Under the pieces are notes generated by a model that made no database searches, was not told where the DNA came from, and worked only from the letters and a program-made list of their open reading frames with translations. From NCBI RefSeq assembly GCF_001314875.1, contig NZ_LJZS01000002.1, positions 1-64,000 of the forward strand: a stretch of 64,000 nt of DNA, given 5' to 3'. The position numbers and the translations under genes were made by a program. Numbering within the stretch: position 1 is the first letter of the stretch; every line of letters begins with the position of its first letter. This DNA is from Halomonas sp. HL-48. GTDB lineage: Bacteria > Pseudomonadota > Gammaproteobacteria > Pseudomonadales > Halomonadaceae. Positions 25,669-34,408 of the stretch are shown piece after piece.

Positions 25669-26823
25669 ATGAAGGTCTTAATTGTCGTGCGTACGCTAAA
25701 AATTGGCGGCATGGAAAGAGTAGCGGTGAACCTTGCTGATGCCTTCGCCGAACAAGGGCATGAGAGCCACCTGATGTACTTTAAGCCGCGCCCCCCGCAG
25801 TTAGCACCGAGCAATGAGCAAGTGAATGTCCATCATTTCTCACTTTCGCGTGCCATGTGGGCGTCGGGTGTGGGCGGTGGCGTTGAGATCGCAGCACGCT
25901 TGTTCAATAGCGTGCTGCGGAAAAGCTATTTTCTATTGTCGGGCTGGTGGGGCGGGAAACTTTTCCGTCGAGAAATACGCCGCCTTGAGCGCCAATATGG
26001 TGCTTTTGACCGGATCATTTTCCGCGGCATTGGCACCTTTGAAACGGTATGGTCCTTCCAGGATCCACGCGCCTGTTATGTGCTGGAAAATATCATCAAA
26101 CCCTCCTCAGGCCATGCTGGCTGGCTGGAACGGCTGAAAGCACGCTGTCTTTTTCATCACAAACACCTGGTCACCGTCTCTCACGGCGTCGAAAAACAAA
26201 TTGTCACGACCATGCAGACGCTGGCGGTTGAGCCACTATCGTTGAAAACCATCACCAATCCATGTCCGTTAGCGGATATCCGCAATGCTATGCGCGACGA
26301 CTTCCCTGAGCGGCCCATTTCCCCTTATCTGCTCAACGTCGCTCGCTTAGTACCGCAGAAGAATCATGACTTACTACTGCGCGCATATGCCAAGATGCAA
26401 ACGCCCCTTCCGCTGGTGATTGTCGGCGAGGGTCCTCTACGCAAAGAGCTGGAGGCACTTGCCATTGAACTCGGGATTGCTGAAAACGTCACGTTTGCGG
26501 GCCGCCGGTTAAACCCTTACCCCTGGATGCACCATGCCCGCTTGTTTATCTTGAGTTCAGCCCACGAAGGTCTGGGCATCGTATTGCTCGAGGCGCTGGC
26601 CTGCCAGACGCCTGTCGTTTCAGTCGATTGCCCTGGCGGGGTACGTGATATTATGTCCGGCGAGCTGGAAGCTTATCTTTGCGACATGACACCTGAAGCG
26701 TTAGCAGCCCGTGTCGACGCCGTTCTTGAAGCGGACGGCTATGCCATTGATGAACGCTGGCTGGAACGGTTTTCTCCAGCACATATTACTTCTGCCTTTT
26801 TGCAAGAGGTCCCCGCTTCATGA
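25669..26823 (+). CDS. Glycosyltransferase family 4
   Basis: 384-residue retaining glycosyltransferase, GT-B fold. N-terminal VRTLKIGGMERVAVNLADAF (in part), LLNVARLVPQKNHDLLLRAYA, IVGEGPLRKELEALA, and the EX7E donor site in SAHEGLGIVLLEALACQTPVV. Cytoplasmic, probably adding a sugar to the lipopolysaccharide core; donor and linkage not predictable. ATG 25669 (AAAAGGA upstream) is preferred to starts at 25606 and 25624. First gene of a four- or five-gene operon; its TGA overlaps the next ATG (ATGA). Confidence 0.88.
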   Translation: MKVLIVVRTLKIGGMERVAVNLADAFAEQGHESHLMYFKPRPPQLAPSNEQVNVHHFSLSRAMWASGVGGGVEIAARLFNSVLRKSYFLLSGWWGGKLFRREIRRLERQYGAFDRIIFRGIGTFETVWSFQDPRACYVLENIIKPSSGHAGWLERLKARCLFHHKHLVTVSHGVEKQIVTTMQTLAVEPLSLKTITNPCPLADIRNAMRDDFPERPISPYLLNVARLVPQKNHDLLLRAYAKMQTPLPLVIVGEGPLRKELEALAIELGIAENVTFAGRRLNPYPWMHHARLFILSSAHEGLGIVLLEALACQTPVVSVDCPGGVRDIMSGELEAYLCDMTPEALAARVDAVLEADGYAIDERWLERFSPAHITSAFLQEVPAS

Positions 26824-27602
26824 TATCGGCTAATATTATTACCTTTAACGAAGAAGCCAATATTGCGGACTGCATTGCTTCTGCTCGACTCGTTTGTGAC
26901 GACATCGTCGTCGTGGATTCAGGCAGCCAGGATCGAACCACCGCTATCGCACGCGAATTAGGTGCCACCGTAGTTCAACAAGCTTATCTAGGCGATGGTA
27001 TTCAAAAAAATATCGCGCTGGCGCATGTGCAATACGATTGGGTGCTCAGCCTGGATGCCGATGAACGCCTGACGCCGCAGATGGTTGAAGCAATCCGACA
27101 GCTCGACCTGACGACTACCGAGCATGACGCCTTTGCCTTCCGTCGTCGCAATATGATTGGCTCACGCTGGATACGTGTCTGTGGTTGGTATCCAGATTAC
27201 TGTATTCGGCTCTACAACCGGCACCATGCTCGCTTTGCGGAGGTCAAACAGCATGCCAGCGTCAGGGCTGCCAACCCTCGGCGGCTTGACGCCGATATAG
27301 TGCATTACTCATTTGCGAACCTAGGCCAGTTATTTGCCAAGCCAGGGCGCAATTTCAGCGGTCGTGCGGCCAAGATCATGTTTCAGAAAGGCAAGCGAGC
27401 CAATGCTTTTTCACCGTTTGCACATGGCCTGAATGCCTTTGTACGCAAATATATATTTCAGCGAGGCTTCATGGGCGGGGTCGATGGCATGACCGTTGCG
27501 CTCAGTGCAGGACTCAATAGCTACCTGAAGTATGCCAAGCTTCTCGAATATCAACGCGACCCGAAAGTACTCGAAGCAGAAGACTTTAATAAGGTTTGGT
27601 GA
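26820..27602 (+). CDS. Glycosyltransferase family 2, WaaE/KdtX type
   Basis: 260-residue inverting glycosyltransferase (GT-A). ITFNEEANIADCI at the N-terminus, VVVDSGSQDRT, LSLDADERL (DXD), and RRRNMIGSRWIRVCGWYPD followed by RLYNR, the acceptor-region pattern of WaaE/KdtX proteins that put a glucose on heptose I. The C-terminal part has KYIFQRGFMGGVDG. Overlaps the previous gene by 4 bp and is followed after 3 bp by the next glycosyltransferase. The precise sugar is not certain. Confidence 0.86.
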   Translation: MISANIITFNEEANIADCIASARLVCDDIVVVDSGSQDRTTAIARELGATVVQQAYLGDGIQKNIALAHVQYDWVLSLDADERLTPQMVEAIRQLDLTTTEHDAFAFRRRNMIGSRWIRVCGWYPDYCIRLYNRHHARFAEVKQHASVRAANPRRLDADIVHYSFANLGQLFAKPGRNFSGRAAKIMFQKGKRANAFSPFAHGLNAFVRKYIFQRGFMGGVDGMTVALSAGLNSYLKYAKLLEYQRDPKVLEAEDFNKVW

Positions 27603-27605
27603 TTG

Positions 27606-28646
27606 ATGCATATTACGCATGTCAATTTAGCGCGTGGTTTTCGCGGCGGCGAGCGCCAAACCGAGTTATTGATCAAGGCATTAGCAGAGCATTCACCAGG
27701 TAAAATTTCACAAACGCTGGTTTGTCGTCACGACTCCCCCATGCGCCAGCACCTGCAGGGTGTCGAGAAGCTCGGTTTTCAATCCTCCAATCATCAATTG
27801 TCAGGACACTTTCAGCTGGGTGATACTCAGCTGGTACATGCCCACGATGCAAAAGCGGTTCATTGGGCCTATTTGCACTACCGTTTAAAAGGCACGCCCT
27901 ATCTAATTACTCGACGTGTTGACTCACCCGTCAAACGTAAGTGGTTTAACCAGCAATGTTATTCGCATGCCTCTGCCAGAGTTGCCCTATCCCAAGTAAT
28001 AAAGCGACTTCTGGAAGAGAATCAAGTCGGTAATATTACCGTAATACCCAGTGCTTATGCTCGGCTAACGCCCTCGCCAGAGGCTACGCGTAGTTTTCGT
28101 GAGGATTTTGCCGATAAATTTTTGGTCGGGCATGCGGGTGCCGTCGTTGATCGTCACAAAGGCCAGCGACTGCTGCTACAGGCTGCCAAGAAACTTGAGC
28201 GACAAGTGCCTGATGTACAATTTATTTTTTTAGGCGATGGTGATGACCTGGAAACGTTAAAGGCAGAGTCTTCATCGCTTGGCAATGTTTACTGGTTAGG
28301 CTTTAAAAGCAATATTGCTGATTATCTTGCTGGCCTGGATGTCTTTGCATTTCCCTCACGCAACGAAGGTTTAGGCTCCGTTGTTCTGGATGTTATGCAG
28401 CTAGGTATTCCTGTTATTGCTACCGAGGTTGGCGGCATACCCGATATAGTCAAGCATGAGCAAACAGGCTTATTGATCCCACCTGACGATGCCGATGCCT
28501 TGGCTAACGGCATTATCGACTTGAGGGAGAATGCGGTGCTTCGTCAGCGTTTAGCTCAAGGAGCGACTAGGCGTTTGGATCAATACAGCCCCGAGTCCAT
28601 GGCTGAGTCGTATTGGCAACTTTACCAGGCAATTGTGAGTAATTGA
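27606..28646 (+). CDS. Glycosyltransferase family 4
   Basis: 346-residue GT-B enzyme. ITHVNLARGFRGGERQTELL, HAHDAKAVHWAYL type N-terminal acceptor region, GHAGAVVDRHKGQRLLL, FLGDGDDLETL, and donor site FPSRNEGLGSVVLDVMQLG, where the second Glu of EX7E is Asp. Likely adds a core sugar. The ATG is three bases after the preceding stop; a TTG at 27603 is the alternative. Together with the next gene it is visibly richer in A+T than the neighbours, hinting at separate ancestry. Confidence 0.86.
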   Translation: MHITHVNLARGFRGGERQTELLIKALAEHSPGKISQTLVCRHDSPMRQHLQGVEKLGFQSSNHQLSGHFQLGDTQLVHAHDAKAVHWAYLHYRLKGTPYLITRRVDSPVKRKWFNQQCYSHASARVALSQVIKRLLEENQVGNITVIPSAYARLTPSPEATRSFREDFADKFLVGHAGAVVDRHKGQRLLLQAAKKLERQVPDVQFIFLGDGDDLETLKAESSSLGNVYWLGFKSNIADYLAGLDVFAFPSRNEGLGSVVLDVMQLGIPVIATEVGGIPDIVKHEQTGLLIPPDDADALANGIIDLRENAVLRQRLAQGATRRLDQYSPESMAESYWQLYQAIVSN

Positions 28647-28648
28647 TT

Positions 28649-29620
28649 ATGCTTGTTGCCCCTGAAAAAACACATAAAAATCTTCACAAGCTGAAATTTT
28701 ATGCTCAACATGCGGCTCACCGTCTGATACCCGGCGCTTTACTTCAGCGGCAAAGAATAGCCTTTCTTCGTTCATTAAGTAATTTTTCAGAAGAAGAACA
28801 ACAGCAGATACGCTATCGCGTTGATTACTACAATCGTCTCGAGACAATGACTGGTCTACCTGAACAAACACTCAATTTATCCAATTTTAAACTTGAAAAA
28901 AGCGGCACTTATTATTTAGATTTAACTAGCATACTGCGTTACTTTCCGCCTCATCTTTATTTTTGTCATCGCTTTGGCGATGTAACGACCGTTCCCCACG
29001 TTCCCACCATAGTAAAAAGCCGCCCCATCAGCGATCATAATCAAAATTCGGTTTTACTTAAGTTAAATCAAGTTCGCCATTACTATATCGTAAAAGACCC
29101 ACACGACTATAATGACAAGCTTGATCTTGTCGTCTGGCGTGGAGATTGCCATCAAGAGCATCGTCGTCAATTTGTGCAGGGCTTTTACGACCACCCGCTA
29201 TGTAATGTTGGCGATACCCACAAAAATGCGGCCGGCCAGCCTTGGCATCGACATTTCATGTCGGTTCGGGAGCAGTTAAAGTATAAGTTTGTACTGAGCA
29301 TAGAAGGCAAGGATGTTGCCACTAACCTCAAGTGGATAATGGCGTCTAACTCGCTGTGTTTCATGAGACGACCACGCTTTGAAACATGGTTCATGGAAGG
29401 CACGTTGCGTCCCGGCTATCACTATGTGCAGCTTAAAGATGATTACTCAGACCTTGAGGATAAAGTCTCCTACTACAGAGAGAACCCCAATGAAGCCAAC
29501 ATCATCATCGATAATGCCAATCGCTACGTGGCGCAATTTATGCGTTCCAAGCGAGAACGCTTGATTAGCCTCTTGGTCATGCAAAAATATTTCGAGCATA
29601 CGCATCAATTTTTTCACTAA
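28649..29620 (+). CDS. Glycosyltransferase family 90 (CAP10/LpsA-like)
   Basis: 323 residues. The KLDLVVWRGDCHQEHRRQFV block (in part) and KYKFVLSIEGKDVATNLKWIMAS (in part) followed by FMEGTLRPGYHYVQLKDD and DLEDKVSYYREN are the CAP10/GT90 pattern found in bacterial LPS core transferases such as Pasteurella LpsA. Sugar donor not predictable. ATG 28649 lies 2 bp after the preceding stop. Like its predecessor the gene is A+T-rich, with many AAA, AAT and TTT codons. Confidence 0.85.
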   Translation: MLVAPEKTHKNLHKLKFYAQHAAHRLIPGALLQRQRIAFLRSLSNFSEEEQQQIRYRVDYYNRLETMTGLPEQTLNLSNFKLEKSGTYYLDLTSILRYFPPHLYFCHRFGDVTTVPHVPTIVKSRPISDHNQNSVLLKLNQVRHYYIVKDPHDYNDKLDLVVWRGDCHQEHRRQFVQGFYDHPLCNVGDTHKNAAGQPWHRHFMSVREQLKYKFVLSIEGKDVATNLKWIMASNSLCFMRRPRFETWFMEGTLRPGYHYVQLKDDYSDLEDKVSYYRENPNEANIIIDNANRYVAQFMRSKRERLISLLVMQKYFEHTHQFFH

Positions 29621-29654
29621 GAACGCTATCATCAAAGACCATTAGAACTGCCTC

Positions 29655-31355
29655 TTGTTTTCACTAGTCAATCAGGTAAATGTCATCATACGTTTTCACT
29701 CTTTCACTGCATTAAGATCCGCAAAGCGCGTGCTGCCAGCATTGACCATGACGGGCCTGTGCCTTGGTTATGCCATCACGGTACTGTCACGCCTGCCCTG
29801 GTGGACGTTTTTCTTCTTTGCGGCCGTATGGGTAGGTATCGGCATAAAATTACGCTGGGGTCGTCCGCTCAATGCACGCTACCGTAAAGTATGGCCTTGG
29901 TCACTCGGGCCTCTGAGCCTATGGGGCGTTTATATCTATCTGGCGGACAGTTTCGGCAATGTCGATCTGGGGGCCGTGTTTTTCCATCTCCAGGCTGGCA
30001 TGGCCGACCACGGCGGCGCAGGAAAAATGCTTACCGCCGTTCTTTACACGTCAAGTATGCTCGGCGTGCTGGTTTCCGTCACCTGGCTTTCGCGACATGA
30101 TCAGCGCTGGCGTTTAATGGAGCGTTTTCTCGCACTTGGCTTACTGGCCAGCAACCCCCTGCTTTTCGGGCTGGGGCAGCGCAGCGCAGCGGTGGTGGCA
30201 GACGATGCCGATTGGCTTGACTATCGCTATGTCGCCCCCCCTTCATCCGATCAGAAAGATGCCCCAAACCTGCTGGTGCTTTACCTCGAAAGTATCGAGC
30301 GTACCTATAGCGATACGCAGTTTGGCGATGCCTACAATGATCTTCAGCGCTTAGGCGAACGCGGCATTGTATTTGAGGGCGTTCGCCAAATGGAAAACAC
30401 CGGTTGGACCATGGCAGGCATGATTGCCAGCCAGTGTGGTGTGCCCCTGATGCCGGCAGGTCTTCTGCATGACAGCCAGTTCGAACCCTTGGAGAGCGTA
30501 GTCCCGGGCATTGATTGTCTGGGTGATATATTGGCTGCTCAGGGCTACCGACTGAGCTACCTGGGGGGGGCCAGCACGGAGTTTGCCGGCAAAGGGTTAT
30601 TTTACAGCGGCCATGAATTTCAAAGTGTGCAGGGCAAAGACGATCTAATCCGGCAGCTTGATGATCCTGAGTACGTTAATGATTGGGGGCTTTTTGACGA
30701 CAGCCTCTATGAGATGACGATTGACGAAATTCGTCGGCTTGACGAAGCAGATGACGGGCCCTGGGGAGTGGTGACCCTGAGCATTACCGGCCATGCGCCC
30801 AATGGGTTTCCCGCCCAGTCCTGTATCGAACGTCAGGGCCCCTTCGACGGACAAGACATTCTTTACTCGGTCGAGTGTTCTGCCTGGCTGGCCCGTAATC
30901 TGATCAATCGCCTGGAGAGTGAAGGGTTACTCGATAATACGCTCGTGGCGATCATGAGCGACCATCTCACCATGCGGGTCTCGGTATGGGATCAGTTGAC
31001 CATGCTGGATCGCCAGAACACCTTTATGCTGCTGGGTGATCATCTATCGCCGCGGCGCGTTGAGCGTGATGCCACCATGCTGGATGTATTCCCCACGATT
31101 CTCGAGTCTCTCAACTTCACCCTGGAAGATCATCGCGCGGGGCTGGGTGCGTCGTTGCTTGGCGACCAGGAAACCCTGGTCGAACGCCATGGGCTGGACA
31201 CCTTGAACGAGCACCTGCGCGAGGAAACCGCCTTGCAACACCGCCTTTGGGAAGGACTGGCCCCTCAGCGTCGTGAGACGGACAGCAAGACACCACAAGA
31301 ACAGGTGATCGAAACGCCGGCTGACCGGACGGAAGAAGTCGATATTATGCGTTAG
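29655..31355 (+). CDS. Alkaline-phosphatase-fold membrane transferase (MdoB/LtaS-like)
   Basis: Up to 566 residues: at least four N-terminal membrane spans (about 28-46, 49-68, 83-97, 125-145 and 158-172) and a periplasmic domain (about 210-540) of the sulfatase / phosphoglycerol transferase type. LLVLYLESIERTYSD gives the first metal Asp/Glu region, TGWTMAGMIASQCGVPLM carries the likely Thr nucleophile, IMSDHLTM the last metal site. The SQCGVPL block is typical of MdoB (OpgB). It may add phosphoglycerol or phosphoethanolamine to LPS or glucans. Start uncertain: TTG 29655, GTG 29730 and ATG 29748 are possible, all with weak ribosome-binding sites. Overlaps waaF tail to tail by 11 bp. Confidence 0.75.
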   Translation: MFSLVNQVNVIIRFHSFTALRSAKRVLPALTMTGLCLGYAITVLSRLPWWTFFFFAAVWVGIGIKLRWGRPLNARYRKVWPWSLGPLSLWGVYIYLADSFGNVDLGAVFFHLQAGMADHGGAGKMLTAVLYTSSMLGVLVSVTWLSRHDQRWRLMERFLALGLLASNPLLFGLGQRSAAVVADDADWLDYRYVAPPSSDQKDAPNLLVLYLESIERTYSDTQFGDAYNDLQRLGERGIVFEGVRQMENTGWTMAGMIASQCGVPLMPAGLLHDSQFEPLESVVPGIDCLGDILAAQGYRLSYLGGASTEFAGKGLFYSGHEFQSVQGKDDLIRQLDDPEYVNDWGLFDDSLYEMTIDEIRRLDEADDGPWGVVTLSITGHAPNGFPAQSCIERQGPFDGQDILYSVECSAWLARNLINRLESEGLLDNTLVAIMSDHLTMRVSVWDQLTMLDRQNTFMLLGDHLSPRRVERDATMLDVFPTILESLNFTLEDHRAGLGASLLGDQETLVERHGLDTLNEHLREETALQHRLWEGLAPQRRETDSKTPQEQVIETPADRTEEVDIMR

Positions 31356-32388
31356 CGATCAGGTTTTCGCGCTGGCGGTCCGCCAATATCGCTTGGTAGA
31401 CGGACTCCACGTGTAATTCATTCAAGCAGTTGGTATGTCCGAGGGGACAGGTGCGTTCAAAGCACGGCGAGCAGGAAAGCCCCAGATAATGGATCACCGC
31501 ATTATCGGTAAGTGGTGGCGTATAGGCAGGCGACGATGAGCCATAAAGCGCATGAATACGCGCGCCCACTGCTGCGGCTACATGCATTAAGCCGGAGTCA
31601 TTGGTGACTACCTGGCGACAGTCGGCCAGCAGGTCGACTGCATCCGCAAGCGCCGTCTTGCCGCACAGGTTGTGGGCCTGGGGCAGCCCTTGCACAATGG
31701 TCTCCGCAGCATCGTGATCTTTGGCTCCCCCGAGCACTCGGACTTCATAGCCATTGGCAATAAGCTGCTTGGCGAGTTGGTGAAAGTAGCTAAGCGGCCA
31801 CTGCTTGGCCGGTCCATATTCTGCCCCGGGCATCATACCGATGGCCGGCCGCGAAGAAAGCGCATGCGCCAGGCGTAAATTGACGAGATTGTCCCGATCG
31901 ATCGTTAATCGCGGTTTAGGGATAGCGAAATCTCCCCCTGCGGCCTCTTCCAGCGGCAACCCAAGCGATACAAACCGCTTTACGGTTTGATCCAGCACCT
32001 GTTTATCGAGTTTACGACGCTCCTTCAGCAGCCCATAGCGATGTTCACCCAGGAAGCCAATACGCTCGGGGATCCGTGCCATGAAAGGCACCAAAGCGGC
32101 TTTCCAGGAGCGCGGCAGCACAATGGCACGATCAAAGCGCCCTTTTAGACGGTTAGCAAGATCACGCCGACTGGCGAGCCCGAACTCACCGTGGCCCACC
32201 GCCAGAGGGAGCACTTCGTCCACCTCGGGCATGCGCTCAAGGATGGGCTGTGACCATGCCGGGGCGACCACACCGATAGAGGCATGCGGATAGCGCGCCT
32301 TCAGCGTCATGAACAGGCTTTGTGCCATGACCATATCGCCCACCCAGGAGGGTCCAATGACCAATAGCCGCATCGCGGTGTTAGCCAT
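31345..32388 (-). CDS. waaF: Heptosyltransferase II
   Basis: GT9 enzyme adding the second heptose to the inner core. 347 residues with [85 protein letters not shown] and a cysteine-rich [13 protein letters not shown] end typical of WaaF. The ATG at 32388 overlaps the hldD end by 8 bp, implying coupling; MRLLVIGP five codons later is an alternative start. The last codons overlap the MdoB-like gene on the other strand. Confidence 0.94.
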   Translation of the reverse strand: MANTAMRLLVIGPSWVGDMVMAQSLFMTLKARYPHASIGVVAPAWSQPILERMPEVDEVLPLAVGHGEFGLASRRDLANRLKGRFDRAIVLPRSWKAALVPFMARIPERIGFLGEHRYGLLKERRKLDKQVLDQTVKRFVSLGLPLEEAAGGDFAIPKPRLTIDRDNLVNLRLAHALSSRPAIGMMPGAEYGPAKQWPLSYFHQLAKQLIANGYEVRVLGGAKDHDAAETIVQGLPQAHNLCGKTALADAVDLLADCRQVVTNDSGLMHVAAAVGARIHALYGSSSPAYTPPLTDNAVIHYLGLSCSPCFERTCPLGHTNCLNELHVESVYQAILADRQRENLIANA

Positions 32389-33337
32389 TAAGCCACTCCA
32401 TATACGCTTTTACTCCTTGAGCCACGGTTTTGAACGCCACGTTACAACCAGCATCACGCAGGTTGCTGATATCGGCTCGCGTATAGCTCTGGTAACGTCC
32501 CTTGAGCTCCTCAGGGAAAGCAATGTAATCGATCTGGCCTTTACCGTAGTAATCGATCACCGCCTCACCAATCGCTTTGAACGGTTCAGCACGGCCGGTA
32601 CCCAGGTTAAAAATACCCGATGCGCCGGGGTTATCCAGAAACCACAGGTTCACATCAACGACATCGCCCACATAGACGAAGTCACGGCTCTGCATACCCG
32701 CCTCATACCCTGCATAAGCGCCGAATAATTTTAGGGTTTCGTCATTACGAATTTGCAGGTGATTATGATAGGCAACGCTCGCCATCTTGCCCTTATGCTG
32801 TTCGCGGGGACCGTACACATTGAAGTAGCGAAAGCCGACGACCTGGGTTGTCAGTTCATTCCAGCGAGAGCGCACATGCTGATCGAACAGCAGCTTAGAG
32901 TAGCCGTACACATTGAGCGGTTTTTCGCACTCGGGGATTTCCTTGAATACCTCGCTACCGCCATAGGTCGCTGCCGAGGATGCATATATAAAAGGTATGC
33001 CACGTTCTTCACAATAGTTCAGCAGTACCTTTGAATACTCAAAGTTGTTTTCCATCATGTAGTGGCCGTCCCATTCCGTGGTATCGGAACAGGCCCCCTC
33101 ATGGAAAATCGCATCAATGGACGGCAGATCTACCGACTCGCCATGCAGCGCTTTCTTTACCCGCGCCAGAAAATCATCCTTATCCAGATAATCCGCCAGC
33201 GTACAGTCCGCCAAGTTGACAAACTTGGTGCCATCACGAAGGTCGTCGACCACCATCACGTCGTTTCGCCCACGCGCATTAAGCGCTTTGACGATGTTGG
33301 CACCGATAAAACCAGCGCCACCGGTTACAACAATCAT
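32381..33337 (-). CDS. hldD: ADP-L-glycero-D-manno-heptose 6-epimerase
   Basis: NADP-dependent SDR epimerase, last step of ADP-heptose synthesis. 318 residues: [13 protein letters not shown] dinucleotide motif at the N-terminus, [23 protein letters not shown], the YGYSKLLFD Tyr-X3-Lys pair, and [21 protein letters not shown] 33337 has AGGAG six bases upstream. Transcribed with waaF and divergent from glyQ across 111 bp. Confidence 0.96.
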   Translation of the reverse strand: MIVVTGGAGFIGANIVKALNARGRNDVMVVDDLRDGTKFVNLADCTLADYLDKDDFLARVKKALHGESVDLPSIDAIFHEGACSDTTEWDGHYMMENNFEYSKVLLNYCEERGIPFIYASSAATYGGSEVFKEIPECEKPLNVYGYSKLLFDQHVRSRWNELTTQVVGFRYFNVYGPREQHKGKMASVAYHNHLQIRNDETLKLFGAYAGYEAGMQSRDFVYVGDVVDVNLWFLDNPGASGIFNLGTGRAEPFKAIGEAVIDYYGKGQIDYIAFPEELKGRYQSYTRADISNLRDAGCNVAFKTVAQGVKAYMEWLNG

Positions 33338-33403
33338 TGCATTCTCCTTGACCAAAAGCGGTTCTGTTGGCTTACGCGCCTATAACCTGTCTGCCTGGGA
33401 TTG

Positions 33404-33409
33404 TATACT
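33404..33409 (+). promoter_or_regulatory. Candidate glyQ -10 element
   Basis: TATACT about 40 bp before the preferred glyQ ATG (33449). No clear -35 at the right distance. A start point near 33415 would leave the ATG at 33419 almost leaderless, which favours ATG 33449. Confidence 0.35.
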
Positions 33410-33448
33410 TGACGGCTAATGAATTCATGGCCAACGGTGCTTTCCGCG

Positions 33449-34408
33449 ATGAGTGTCTCGACAAACCAATCGACGCCTGATGTGTCGACCTTTCAAGGCT
33501 TGATCCTTGCGCTGCAACAGTATTGGGCAGAACAGGGGTGCGTCATCCTCCAGCCGCTCGATATGGAAGTGGGTGCGGGGACGTTTCACCCCGCTACCTT
33601 CCTGCGCGCCATTGGTCCGGAGAGCTGGAACGCCGCCTACGTCCAGCCCTCTCGCCGCCCGACGGACGGTCGTTACGGCGAGAACCCCAATCGCCTCCAG
33701 CACTATTACCAGTTCCAGGTTGTGATGAAGCCGTCACCCAGCCATTTTCAGGACCTGTACCTTGGCTCACTCAAGCGCCTCGGGCTTGATCCGCTGGTCC
33801 ACGACGTGCGCTTTGTCGAAGACAACTGGGAATCCCCCACGCTGGGCGCCTGGGGGCTTGGCTGGGAAGTATGGCTCAACGGCATGGAAGTTACCCAGTT
33901 TACCTATTTCCAGCAGGCCGGTGGTATCGAATGTTACCCCGTCACCGGCGAGCTGACCTACGGGCTCGAACGCATCGCCATGTACCTGCAAAACGTCGAT
34001 AGCGTCTACGACCTTGTCTGGGCCATCGCGCCCGACGGCAGTAAAGTCAGCTACGGCGATGTCTATCTGCAAAATGAGCGCGAACAATCTGCCTATAACT
34101 TTGAACACGCCGATGTTGACCAGCTGTTTGTCAACTTCGACCATCAGGAAAAAGAGTGCAGCAAACTATTGGCGGCAAGCCTGCCCCTGCCAGCGTACGA
34201 GCAAGTGCTGAAAGCGTCGCATACCTTTAACCTGTTAGACGCCCGCCACGCCATATCGGTCACCGAACGCCAGCGCTTTATTCTGCGCGTACGTACCATG
34301 GCACGGGACGTGGCCACTGCCTACTTTGAGTCGCGCAAAGCAGAAGGTTTCCCCATGGCCGCTGAATCACTGCGCCGAGAACTATTAGCTGACGAGGGAG
34401 AGGCATAA
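33449..34408 (+). CDS. glyQ: Glycine--tRNA ligase alpha subunit
   Basis: Catalytic subunit of the bacterial alpha2beta2 glycyl-tRNA synthetase (class II). 319 residues with [72 protein letters not shown] and the [19 protein letters not shown] motif 3 region (quoted in parts). ATG 33449 gives the usual length; ATG 33419 would add ten residues without a ribosome-binding site. The stop overlaps the glyS start (TAATG). Confidence 0.96.
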   Translation: MSVSTNQSTPDVSTFQGLILALQQYWAEQGCVILQPLDMEVGAGTFHPATFLRAIGPESWNAAYVQPSRRPTDGRYGENPNRLQHYYQFQVVMKPSPSHFQDLYLGSLKRLGLDPLVHDVRFVEDNWESPTLGAWGLGWEVWLNGMEVTQFTYFQQAGGIECYPVTGELTYGLERIAMYLQNVDSVYDLVWAIAPDGSKVSYGDVYLQNEREQSAYNFEHADVDQLFVNFDHQEKECSKLLAASLPLPAYEQVLKASHTFNLLDARHAISVTERQRFILRVRTMARDVATAYFESRKAEGFPMAAESLRRELLADEGEA

